A DNA stretch of 8,978 nucleotides from Leucothrix mucor (GCA_011322515.1 DRMS01000357.1:1-8978); one strand, 5' to 3'; shown: positions 1 through 5,902, counted from the stretch's first letter. Notes: generated by a model from the sequence alone, not told the origin. Made by a program: numbers and translations.

Positions 1-244
1 CCGCATTAGTAACGATTTGCAATAGCGCATCGCCCGCTACATCTACTTGACACACACGTAATCTATCTGCATCAGGGTGTTGCTCAATCTGTTTAATCTG
101 CCCAACGACAACTTGAGTAAAGGCAGAAGCAACGGGCTCGATACCATCAAGCTCGGTTCCTGACATAATAAGTTGGCGTTCTATTTCTTCTGTTGTCGCA
201 TCAAGGTGAACCCATTCGCGTAACCATTTTTCACTGACTTTCAT
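1..244 (-). CDS. pheT: Phenylalanyl-tRNA synthetase beta subunit, N-terminal part (cut by window edge)
   Basis: This is the first 81 codons of the beta chain of the cytoplasmic (alpha-beta)2 phenylalanyl-tRNA synthetase, which charges tRNA-Phe. The visible start MKVSEKWLREWV, the TELDGIEPVA stretch (residues 30-39) and VVVGQIKQIEQHPDADRLRV (45-64) match the family N-terminus. The last of these opens the tRNA-binding OB-fold domain of PheT. The family is usually near 800 residues, so about nine tenths of the gene lies beyond the left edge. The start is an ATG preceded by GGAG eight bases upstream, and only 12 bases separate it from the pheS stop, so the two subunits are co-transcribed. No anomaly is seen in the part present. 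Confidence 0.97.
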   Translation of the reverse strand, partial: MKVSEKWLREWVHLDATTEEIERQLIMSGTELDGIEPVASAFTQVVVGQIKQIEQHPDADRLRVCQVDVAGDALLQIVTNA

Positions 245-256
245 ATCCCTAACTCC

Positions 257-1276
257 TTATGCGAACTGCTTGAGAAAACGTATATCGTTATCGAATAACT
301 TGCGCAGGTCATCAATGCCATAGCGCAACATGGCAAGGCGATCAATACCAAAACCAAAAGCAAAACCTGTGTATTTATCAGGATCAATACCCACATGACG
401 GAAAACCTCAGGATTGACCATGCCACATCCCATTACTTCTATCCAACCTGTATTGCCACAGACTTTACAGCCCTTGCCACTACATAAAACACATTGAATA
501 TCGGTTTCTGCGGAAGGCTCTGTAAAAGGAAAGTAATGCGGGCGGAAACGGGTTTTAAAATTATCATCTTCAAAAAAGGCTTTAAAGAACGCATCAAGAA
601 TGCCTTTTAGATCAGCAAAAGTAACGTCTGTATCGACCATCAAACCTTCAATTTGGTGAAACATAGGGCTGTGAGTCACATCAGAGTCACAACGATAAAC
701 GCGTCCAGGTGCAATAATACGCAAAGGCGGTTGTTTTTCTTCCATCGTGCGGATTTGCACAGGCGAGGTGTGAGTACGCAGTAATTTTCCATCACCAAAA
801 TAAAATGTGTCGTGTGATGCGCGTGATGGATGATGGTCAGGAATATTGAGTGCAGTAAAGTTGTGATAATCATCTTCAATTTCAGGGCCTTCTTCTACAT
901 TAAACCCAAGTTGCTTGAAGATTTCTACGATACGCTTAGTTGTACGGGTAACAGGATGTAGGCTACCTGTATCCATTTTTCGCCCAGGCAGGGTTATATC
1001 TATTTTTTCCTGTTCAAGCTTGGTATTCAGTGCTTGTTCTTGCAACTCTGTTTTGCGTGCTTCAATAGATTTTTGCAATGCTTGCTTGGCACGGTTGATT
1101 TCCTGCCCTGCTTCACGGCGATCCTCAGGAGGTAATTGACCCAGTTGTTTTAACTGCGCGGTTATCAAACCTTTTTTGCCAAGATAATGTACTCGCACAT
1201 TATCTAATGCGCTAAGATCAGATGCTGATGAAAGCTCTTCTTGAGCCTGTTCCATTAATTCTGACAGTTGTTTCAC
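257..1276 (-). CDS. pheS: Phenylalanyl-tRNA synthetase alpha subunit
   Basis: This is the catalytic alpha chain of phenylalanyl-tRNA synthetase, a class II enzyme acting with PheT. Residues 1-90 are charged and helical, fitting the tRNA-contacting N-terminal coiled coil. The aminoacylation core follows: THTSPVQIR (168-176), motif 2 GRVYRCDSD...FHQIEGLMVD (191-215) and motif 3 GFAFGFGIDRLAMLRYG (304-320), ending DIRFLKQFA. Length is 339 residues against 327 in E. coli. The difference is largely an insert, CVLCSGKGCKVC (262-273), with two CxxC pairs spaced like a small zinc knuckle; metal binding is inferred only. The start is GTG, supported by GGAG about nine bases upstream. The gene lies unusually far (518 bp) from rplT because of repeat elements, and pheT follows after 12 bases. 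Confidence 0.97.
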   Translation of the reverse strand: MKQLSELMEQAQEELSSASDLSALDNVRVHYLGKKGLITAQLKQLGQLPPEDRREAGQEINRAKQALQKSIEARKTELQEQALNTKLEQEKIDITLPGRKMDTGSLHPVTRTTKRIVEIFKQLGFNVEEGPEIEDDYHNFTALNIPDHHPSRASHDTFYFGDGKLLRTHTSPVQIRTMEEKQPPLRIIAPGRVYRCDSDVTHSPMFHQIEGLMVDTDVTFADLKGILDAFFKAFFEDDNFKTRFRPHYFPFTEPSAETDIQCVLCSGKGCKVCGNTGWIEVMGCGMVNPEVFRHVGIDPDKYTGFAFGFGIDRLAMLRYGIDDLRKLFDNDIRFLKQFA

Positions 1277-1313
1277 TGTTGTTTCTCCGTTTGCTAGTTG
1301 GGCTTATTTGATT

Positions 1314-1569
1314 AAAAAATTAGTATCACGGAATACTCTGAGGATACGGAAAAAATTTCTATTGATTTAAGTTGCTATAGACTTGCGTAGGTTGAGTTAG
1401 CTTGCCGAGATAGTGAGGCAACGTAACCTAACAGAATTTAGCACTATTGTTGGGTTACGTTATTTCGCTATGCTCAATAAGCTAACCCAACCTACGATTT
1501 AGCTAAATTTTAATTATTTATATAAAAATCTATTTCCGTGTATTCTGTATTTCCATGACTCTATTTTTA
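1314..1569. repeat. Nested palindromic intergenic repeat (about 250 bp)
   Basis: The inner core at 1386-1496 is a near-palindrome. The left arm starts CGTAGGTTGAGTTAGC and contains AACGTAACCTAACA; the right arm, read on the other strand, starts CGTAGGTTGGGTTAGC and contains AACGTAACCCAACA. The arms are about 50 bp each and differ mostly in the middle. Around it is a weaker outer inverted repeat, about 1314-1372 against 1509-1569, built of ATCACGGAATAC / ATACGGAAA on the left and their imperfect complements on the right. Read as RNA in either direction it could form one long hairpin. No open frame is present. The core resembles GTAGGTTGGGTTAGC-type small repeats I recall from other bacterial genomes, but copy number here cannot be judged from one window. 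Confidence 0.75.
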
Positions 1570-1587
1570 AATTTATTAATCCCAAAC

Positions 1588-1619
1588 AAAAAAGGGAAAG
1601 GCATAAGCCTTTCCCTTTT
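1588..1619 (-). terminator. Intrinsic terminator after rplT
   Basis: A perfect 13-bp stem (AAAAGGGAAAGGC at 1590-1602 with its complement at 1607-1619) closes on a four-base loop. On the minus strand the stem runs into six T residues and then GTTTG, giving a textbook Rho-independent terminator for transcripts leaving rplT. On the plus strand it ends TTTTC and could also stop transcription, though no plus-strand gene needs it. It now lies about 175 bases past the rplT stop because a 121-bp element has inserted between them. pheS therefore needs read-through or its own promoter. Confidence 0.85.
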
Positions 1620-1663
1620 CTAAAACACACTTAGAGCGTGCTAATAAATTGATCTAAATGGTC

Positions 1664-1784
1664 GTAACCGTTCACTTACCCCCTGAAATCTGCCATTTCT
1701 GCGTTGAAAAATGATCATTTACACTTGTAAACTCACATTTCTCGTCTTGAACTGACAAATTACAGGGAGCAGCCGAACGGTTAC
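1664..1784. mobile_element. IS66-like non-autonomous element (MITE), 121 bp, with 8-bp target duplication
   Basis: The ends are inverted: GTAACCGTTC is perfect over the first 10 bp, and similarity continues through CCCTGNAATYTGYCA for about 24 of 32 positions. The element is flanked by a perfect 8-bp direct repeat, AAATGGTC, at 1656-1663 and 1785-1792. Ends beginning GTAA and 8-bp duplications are hallmarks of the IS66 family, so I infer a miniature relative moved in trans by an IS66-type transposase. It has no open frame. The interior carries two short palindromes, AAATGATCATTT (1709-1720) and TTTACACTTGTAAA (1718-1731). The insertion left the rplT stop codon intact by two bases and pushed the terminator away. 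Confidence 0.85.
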
Positions 1785-1794
1785 AAATGGTCAA

Positions 1795-2151
1795 TTAAGC
1801 GAGGGCGGCTTTTGCCTTCTCAGCTAACTGTCCAAAAGCATCAATATCATGTACGGCTAAATCCGCAAGCATTTTACGATCAACTTCGATACCTGCTTTA
1901 TTGAGACCATCCATGAAACGACTGTAAGATAGTTCAAACATTCTTGCCGCTGCATTGATACGTACAATCCATAAACGACGGAACTGACGCTTCTTCTGGC
2001 GACGGTCACGGTATGCATACTGACCTGCTTTAGTGACCGCCTGATTAGCAACACGATAAACACGACTTCGAGCGCCGTAATAACCTTTTGCTTTCTTTAA
2101 TACTTTTTTATGCTTAGCTCGTGCTGTAACGCCACGCTTTACTCTAGCCAT
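1795..2151 (-). CDS. rplT: 50S ribosomal protein L20
   Basis: L20 binds 23S rRNA early in large-subunit assembly and, in E. coli and Bacillus, represses its own operon by binding the rpmI leader. The 118 residues match the family length. The basic N-terminal extension MARVKRGVTARAKHKKVLKKAKG is followed by RVYRVANQAV, the RDRRQKKRQFRRLWIVRINAAAR core (48-70) and the globular C-terminal domain ending EKAKAALA. The start ATG has AAGGA eight bases upstream. The gene follows rpmI after 36 bp and they form one unit. Its stop codon is two bases from the target duplication of the IS66-like element, so only the 3' untranslated region is altered. Confidence 0.98.
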   Translation of the reverse strand: MARVKRGVTARAKHKKVLKKAKGYYGARSRVYRVANQAVTKAGQYAYRDRRQKKRQFRRLWIVRINAAARMFELSYSRFMDGLNKAGIEVDRKMLADLAVHDIDAFGQLAEKAKAALA

Positions 2152-2187
2152 TCTCTTATATCCTTATTAAATTAGTTAACGGGTAAT

Positions 2188-2385
2188 CTAAACGTATGGA
2201 AGCATACGACGAACCATTGGCGTATCGACTTTTTCGATAACATCGCCAGCACGTAGATGACGCTTACGTTTACTACTCTTTTTAGTCAGGATATGACGCA
2301 GGTGAGATTGCTTGCATTTATACGTGCCATTAGCACGTTTGCGGAAACGCTTAGCAGCGCCGCGATTAGTTTTCATCTTAGGCAT
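2188..2385 (-). CDS. rpmI: 50S ribosomal protein L35
   Basis: L35 is a small, very basic large-subunit protein. The 65-residue product begins MPKMKTNRGAAKRFR and contains KKSSKRKRHLR (35-45), both typical of the family, and has the usual length. The ATG has GGAG about nine bases upstream. It is the first gene after the candidate promoter at 2465-2470 and is followed by rplT after 36 bp. In E. coli the leader of this gene is the site at which L20 controls both proteins; a similar role here is inferred from position. The gap to infC (about 490 bp) is larger than usual for this operon. Confidence 0.98.
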   Translation of the reverse strand: MPKMKTNRGAAKRFRKRANGTYKCKQSHLRHILTKKSSKRKRHLRAGDVIEKVDTPMVRRMLPYV

Positions 2386-2417
2386 CTTTAATCTCCATAA
2401 AAAATGGTTGATTGATC

Positions 2418-2447
2418 GTCTCTTAAGAGTGCCCTTCTTGTAGAGAC
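2418..2447 (-). promoter_or_regulatory. Hairpin in the rpmI leader, possible L20 autoregulatory site
   Basis: In the short leader between the inferred promoter and rpmI, GTCTCT and AGAGAC can pair around an 18-base loop. An alternative fold uses the palindrome CTCTTAAGAG (2420-2429), so two mutually exclusive structures exist. L20 control of rpmI-rplT through leader RNA is established in E. coli and Bacillus. Whether this hairpin is the L20 target is only inferred from position; no match to a known motif was proved. Confidence 0.35.
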
Positions 2448-2464
2448 AGTAAAATTGAGCGCGG

Positions 2465-2470
2465 ATTATA
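2465..2470 (-). promoter_or_regulatory. Promoter -10 element for rpmI-rplT
   Basis: On the minus strand there is a perfect TATAAT followed at once by a GC-rich discriminator, CCGCGC, as is common at growth-rate and stringently controlled promoters for ribosomal components. No good -35 exists at 17 bp (TTCCCC is a poor match), so an activator or UP contribution may be needed. Initiation near 2457 would give a leader of about 70 bases ahead of rpmI. Confidence 0.55.
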
Positions 2471-2876
2471 GCGAATAAGATTAACGAGGGGAAGTGATTC
2501 TTGTGGGTATGTTTTATCGGCTATCAGTCCAAGGAGGGTAGGCTGTTAATTCATAAAGTTAGAAAGAGAACATGATGCCCTTTGGGCAAAAAGACAAAAT
2601 CACATCATTATTCAATAAATCAATATGTATAATAATATTAATCTATACAACTTGTTTCAAAAACTTTGTTTTTCCGAAACATAAACAAATTATCCTGCAA
2701 AGACGCAGAGATATGTTTTCTGTCTTGCTTTAAATTGATAGCTACAATGATAAATCTTGGAGAAATATTTATCAGTATTATTTCTTTGCTACTGTGGTTA
2801 AGCGTAATGTCTTTTCAAAAGGGACGAAAGCTTGAGTCTCATGATCCAAGCTTTTGATTAAGAAAAGTGGGGTTAC
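2471..2876. other. Gene-free spacer between infC and rpmI
   Basis: This AT-rich stretch separates two genes that are close together in E. coli. No convincing gene was found on either strand. It holds a weak AT hairpin at 2654-2680 (GTTTC/GAAAC and AAAAAC/GTTTTT) and an 8-bp stem AAAGCTTG/CAAGCTTT at 2827-2834 and 2847-2854, which lies about 25 bases past the infC stop. That stem lacks a minus-strand T-run, so it is not a clear intrinsic terminator. A short GCCCTTTGGGC palindrome lies near 2578-2588. The run GCAAAGACGCAGAG (near 2697) resembles a dispersed repeat seen in other genomes, but only one copy is visible here. Confidence 0.5.
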
Positions 2877-3407
2877 CTAAGTTTTCTGCTTCTTAAGTGG
2901 TCCAAGCACCATAATCATCTGACGACCTTCCATTTTTGGAAATTGTTCTACTGAGCCATATTCTTCCAGATCTTTTTCAACGCGCTTGAGCATTTCCATG
3001 CCTAGTTCACGATGCGCCATTTCACGACCGCGAAAGCGTATGGTAATTTTGGTTTTATCGCCGTTTTCAAGAAACTCAGTTAGCTTTTTGAGCTTGATAT
3101 TGTAATCGCCAATATCAGTGCCTGGGCGCATTTTAATTTCTTTTAATTGCGTCTTCTTCTGCTTTTTCTTGGCAGCGCCTTTTTGTTTGCTCGACTCAAA
3201 TCTGAACTTGCCATAGTCCATAATGCGACAGACAGGGGGCTCTGCATTTGGCACAATTTCAACCAAATCAAGATTTAATGATTTAGCTTCTGATAGGGCT
3301 TCCTGATAAGAAACGACCCCTTTGTTTTCACCAGTAGCGTCTATAAGACGGACTTTGGTTAAAGTAATGGCATCATTGATGCGATTTTTCTTCTGATTTC
3401 GAGCGAT
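2877..3407 (-). CDS. infC: Translation initiation factor IF-3, with an AUC start codon
   Basis: IF3 binds the 30S subunit, keeps subunits apart and checks the start codon and initiator tRNA. From the chosen start the product is 176 residues (180 in E. coli). The N-domain begins ARNQKKNRINDAI and contains VEIVPNAEPPVCRIMDYGKF (49-68). A Lys-rich linker (74-86) leads to the C-domain, with KEIKMRPGTDIGDY (89-102), RFRGREMAH (124-132) and EGRQMIMVLGP (160-170). The start is taken as ATC at 3405-3407 because a strong GGAGG lies nine bases upstream (3417-3421). The in-frame TTG at 3426-3428 lies before that ribosome site and has no site of its own. Non-canonical AUU or AUC starts underlie IF3 autoregulation in E. 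coli and relatives. The gene follows thrS after about 137 bp; its stop is TAG. Confidence 0.93.
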   Translation of the reverse strand: MARNQKKNRINDAITLTKVRLIDATGENKGVVSYQEALSEAKSLNLDLVEIVPNAEPPVCRIMDYGKFRFESSKQKGAAKKKQKKTQLKEIKMRPGTDIGDYNIKLKKLTEFLENGDKTKITIRFRGREMAHRELGMEMLKRVEKDLEEYGSVEQFPKMEGRQMIMVLGPLKKQKT

Positions 3408-3421
3408 GCCTTGTTTCCTCC
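3405..3421 (-). promoter_or_regulatory. Ribosome binding site and non-canonical AUC start of infC
   Basis: On the minus strand the order is GGAGG (3417-3421), nine bases, then ATC (3405-3407) opening the reading frame Ala-Arg-Asn-Gln. No ATG occurs at the expected N-terminus. IF3 in E. coli discriminates against its own AUU start, so excess IF3 lowers its own translation; the arrangement here fits the same feedback. This site decides the start in preference to the TTG 21 bases upstream. Confidence 0.75.
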
Positions 3422-3497
3422 AAAGCAAATTAATAAATTCTTATTGTAAATTTTAAGAATGGTGATTACTCAGTGTTCTAAAATATACAACAAAGTA

Positions 3498-3541
3498 AGT
3501 ACTCCATCAACGCTGTATCAAAACTATGTTAATGGAGTGCT
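3498..3541 (-). promoter_or_regulatory. Hairpin between thrS and infC
   Basis: AGTACTCCAT and ATGGAGTGCT can pair over ten positions with one wobble, and AAC/GTT extend the stem inward after one mismatch. It starts four bases after the thrS stop codon. On the minus strand it is followed by ACTTTGTTGTAT, too poor in T to be a clean terminator, so it may be a weak attenuator or a 3'-end stabiliser of thrS mRNA. Confidence 0.4.
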
Positions 3542-3544
3542 ATC

Positions 3545-5452
3545 TTAACTGCGAGTAGCAACTTCGCTGTTAATGGTTTTTATCAGGTCCGAAACACTTA
3601 ATGTTCCTAAGTCTTCGCCTGAGCGCGTACGCACCGCAACAGAATCGGCTTCAACTTCTCTATCACCTACAACTAATAGATAAGGGATTCTCTGCAAGGT
3701 ATGTTCACGGATTTTAAAGCCTATTTTTTCATTTCTCAAGTCCGATACTGCACGAATACCTGATTTTTTCAACCGATCAACCACGGAATGCACAAAATCA
3801 GACTGTTTATCGGTGATGTTCATCACAACAGCTTGTTCGGGTGATAGCCATAATGGGAAGCGACCTTCGTGATGTTCTATCAAAATACCAATAAAGCGTT
3901 CAAAGGAACCAAGGATAGCACGATGTAGCATAACAGGTGTTTGACGTGAGCCATTTTCGGCAACATATTGTGCATCTAAACGCTCAGGCATGGAGAAATC
4001 AACCTGAATAGTGCCTAATTGCCATACTCGTCCAATGCTATCTTTTAATGAGAACTCAATTTTTGGACCATAGAAAGCGCCTTCACCTGGGAGTTCTTCC
4101 CAATCAAGTTCTTTAGCATCCAGTGCATCTGCTAAGGCTTTTTCTGACTTGTCCCAATTTTCATCACTACCCACGCGGTTTTCAGGGCGGGTTGATAGGC
4201 GATAAATAACTTCATCAAAGCCAAAGTCTTTATAAACATCGTGCAAAAAGTCGATAAATTCAGCTACCTCAGATTGAATTTGGTCTTCAGTACAGAAAGT
4301 ATGACCATCATCTTGCACAAACGCACGTACTCGCATTAAACCATGTAATGCACCTGACATTTCGTTCCGATGACAAGAGCCAAATTCTGCAAGGCGTAAG
4401 GGTAAATCACGATAGCTTTTTAGACCTTGATTAAACACTTGAAGATGACAAGGGCAGTTCATTGGTTTTAGCGCAAATTGTCGGTTATCAGACTCCAGTG
4501 AAAACATATCATCACTGTATTTAGCCGCATGACCTGAGCGTTCCCATAATGAAAAATCGACTAATTGAGGTGTGTTAATTTCTTGGTAGCCCCGTAAGCG
4601 TTGTTGCTCACGCATATACTGTGCAATGGCTTGATAAATAGTCCAACCTTTTGCATGCCAAAAAACTTGCCCTGGTGCTTCTTCTTGGATATGAAATAAA
4701 TCGAGCTTACGTGCAATCTTGCGATGATCACGCTTTTCAGCTTCTTCAATGCGGCGAATATACGCTTTTAGTTGTTTCTTATTACTCCAAGCCGTGCCAT
4801 AAATGCGCTGTAACATTTCATTATTAGAATCACCACGCCAATACGCACCTGCCAGTTTCATTAGTTTAATCGCAGGTATTTTTCCTGTACTTGGCACATG
4901 AGGTCCACGGCATAAATCAATAAAATCACCTTGACGATACAAAGATAAATCTTCATCAGATGGAATATCTGCAATAATTTCAGCTTTATATTCTTCGCCC
5001 ATTTCCTTAAAGAAAGCAACCGCCTCATCACGCGCCATAACGCTACGTTCAATAGGAATATCCTGCTTGATAATTTCCTGCATGCGCTTTTCTATCGCAC
5101 TAACATCTTCAGGCGTAAACGCACGCTGATAAGAAAAATCATAGAAAAAACCATCTTCAATCACAGGTCCAATAGTAACTTGTGCTTCTGGAAAAAGCTG
5201 CTTAACGGCTTGTGCCATCAAATGCGCGGAGGAGTGACGAATCACCTCCAGACCTTCATCACTGCTATTGGTAAAAATTTGTAACTCACAATTTGTTTCT
5301 ATCAGATGGCTTGCATCTAAAATCTCACCATTGATCTTTCCTGCAAGGGTCGCTTTGGCTAAGCCAGGTCCAATATCGGCAGCAACATCAAGAATAGAAA
5401 TAGGATGGTCAAATGAGCGCTGACTCCCATCAGGCAATGTTATAATTGGCAT
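3545..5452 (-). CDS. thrS: Threonyl-tRNA synthetase
   Basis: This class II synthetase charges tRNA-Thr and edits mischarged Ser-tRNA-Thr. Length is 635 residues (642 in E. coli). Domains in order: TGS (1-62); the editing domain with HSSAH (73-77) and LCRGPH (180-185), carrying the expected His73, His77, Cys181 and His185; the catalytic core with LKPMNCPCH (328-336) and FGSCHRNE motif 2 (357-364); and the C-terminal anticodon-binding domain from about residue 535. Zinc ligands are predicted as Cys333, His384 (DDGHTF) and His510 (VMLHRAILGS). The ATG has GGAG eight bases upstream. It is the first gene of the minus-strand operon, with infC next. The leader carries a tRNA-like operator (5469-5489), so translational feedback by the enzyme itself is likely. 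All key residues are intact. Confidence 0.98.
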   Translation of the reverse strand: MPIITLPDGSQRSFDHPISILDVAADIGPGLAKATLAGKINGEILDASHLIETNCELQIFTNSSDEGLEVIRHSSAHLMAQAVKQLFPEAQVTIGPVIEDGFFYDFSYQRAFTPEDVSAIEKRMQEIIKQDIPIERSVMARDEAVAFFKEMGEEYKAEIIADIPSDEDLSLYRQGDFIDLCRGPHVPSTGKIPAIKLMKLAGAYWRGDSNNEMLQRIYGTAWSNKKQLKAYIRRIEEAEKRDHRKIARKLDLFHIQEEAPGQVFWHAKGWTIYQAIAQYMREQQRLRGYQEINTPQLVDFSLWERSGHAAKYSDDMFSLESDNRQFALKPMNCPCHLQVFNQGLKSYRDLPLRLAEFGSCHRNEMSGALHGLMRVRAFVQDDGHTFCTEDQIQSEVAEFIDFLHDVYKDFGFDEVIYRLSTRPENRVGSDENWDKSEKALADALDAKELDWEELPGEGAFYGPKIEFSLKDSIGRVWQLGTIQVDFSMPERLDAQYVAENGSRQTPVMLHRAILGSFERFIGILIEHHEGRFPLWLSPEQAVVMNITDKQSDFVHSVVDRLKKSGIRAVSDLRNEKIGFKIREHTLQRIPYLLVVGDREVEADSVAVRTRSGEDLGTLSVSDLIKTINSEVATRS

Positions 5453-5468
5453 TATATTTTCTCCAGTG

Positions 5469-5489
5469 GTGACCCTTACGATAGGTCAC
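5469..5489 (-). promoter_or_regulatory. thrS translational operator: tRNA-Thr anticodon-arm mimic
   Basis: On the minus strand GTGACC and GGTCAC form a perfect 6-bp stem, extended by a T-G wobble, that closes a seven-base loop AUCGUAA. Read as a tRNA anticodon loop this gives U33, anticodon CGU (34-36, a threonine anticodon) and A37-A38. The CGU is 26-28 bases before the thrS ATG, close to the position I recall for the anticodon-like triplet in the E. coli thrS operator, where ThrRS binds its own leader and blocks ribosomes. The ribosome site GGAG (5461-5464) follows four bases after the stem. The structure is read directly from sequence; function is inferred by analogy. Confidence 0.8.
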
Positions 5490-5499
5490 GTGAGTTTAT

Positions 5500-5622
5500 T
5501 AAGGAAGTTCCAAGCAATGATTTTACCCATCTTACTTGCCCTTTTGCTCCTGATTGAGATGCTCCAATCAGGAACAAAAAATCAGCGCAATATAGGTAAA
5601 TTCATTACTTGGAACTCCCTAA
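5500..5622. repeat. Imperfect palindromic repeat (about 120 bp) in the thrS leader
   Basis: The outer arms at 5500-5531 and 5590-5622 match in inverted orientation at about 26 of 31 positions around GTTCCAAG and ATTTACC. Inside lies a second perfect 9-bp stem, TCCTGATTG/CAATCAGGA, flanked by TTG/CAA after one mismatch. The whole can form a cruciform or long RNA hairpin. Short flanking direct repeats (TAA at the arm ends, or TTATT a little outside) do not define a clear target duplication. It contains no gene. It lies between the candidate thrS promoter and the thrS operator, so it is probably transcribed. It may be a mobile palindrome or a leader domain. Confidence 0.7.
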
Positions 5623-5654
5623 GTTATTCTAAAAAAATGAGATAATAACAAGTT

Positions 5655-5660
5655 ATTATA
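5655..5660 (-). promoter_or_regulatory. Candidate thrS promoter -10 element
   Basis: The minus strand shows a perfect TATAAT. At 16-18 bp upstream there is only an A-rich run, so no recognisable -35. The element overlaps the inverted repeat ATAATAAC/GTTATTAT (5642-5649 and 5652-5659), a possible operator but also a simple AT-rich palindrome. Initiation here would give a thrS leader near 200 bases that includes the palindrome and the tRNA-like hairpin. Confidence 0.35.
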
Positions 5661-5902
5661 GTCTGTAGTAGCTAATCTTTTTTCCCTTCTGTTGGTTGGC
5701 GAGGTTTTTTCATACTCGATGCATCGGTTTTTGCTGGAAAAGCTGCTAAAATTGGCTACCCACTTAAGTTATGTAAATCCAAGATAGCATCAAAAAATAC
5801 GCTAGATTTTGTTGGGACTCCTATCGTTAACAGCAATCTACATCACTCTAATTTTACTGCTGAAAATTGATAGTAGTGCATTGTAATATTCTAAATCTTT
5901 TC
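5661..5902. other. Divergent spacer between thrS and queC, no confident gene
   Basis: No convincing gene is present. On the minus strand one frame from about 5852 to the TAG at 5672-5674 stays open except for one internal TAG (5756-5758). It ends in a Lys/Pro-rich tail, MKKPRQPTEGKKD, that reads like a real protein end, so a decayed gene fragment is possible but unproved. No rRNA, tRNA or inverted-repeat element was recognised in this part. Confidence 0.4.

Noticed and set aside
257..1139. Overlapping frames on both strands across pheS (for example 676-879 minus and 915-1139 plus).
   Set aside because: They lie wholly inside a well-conserved gene in other frames, with no family similarity or ribosome sites.
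2620..2650. TATAAT-like sequence on the plus strand near 2630.
   Set aside because: It lies in a run of A and T with no matching -35 and no plus-strand gene downstream.
2747..2857. Plus-strand frame of 36 codons (MINLGEIF...), with a hydrophobic stretch like a membrane segment; it extends upstream to a TTG at 2666.
   Set aside because: No ribosome site before either start, AT-rich spacer, no recognisable similarity. Hydrophobic short frames arise easily by chance in such DNA.
4561..5052. Short alternative minus-strand frames inside thrS.
   Set aside because: Out-of-frame shadows of a complete, intact synthetase gene.
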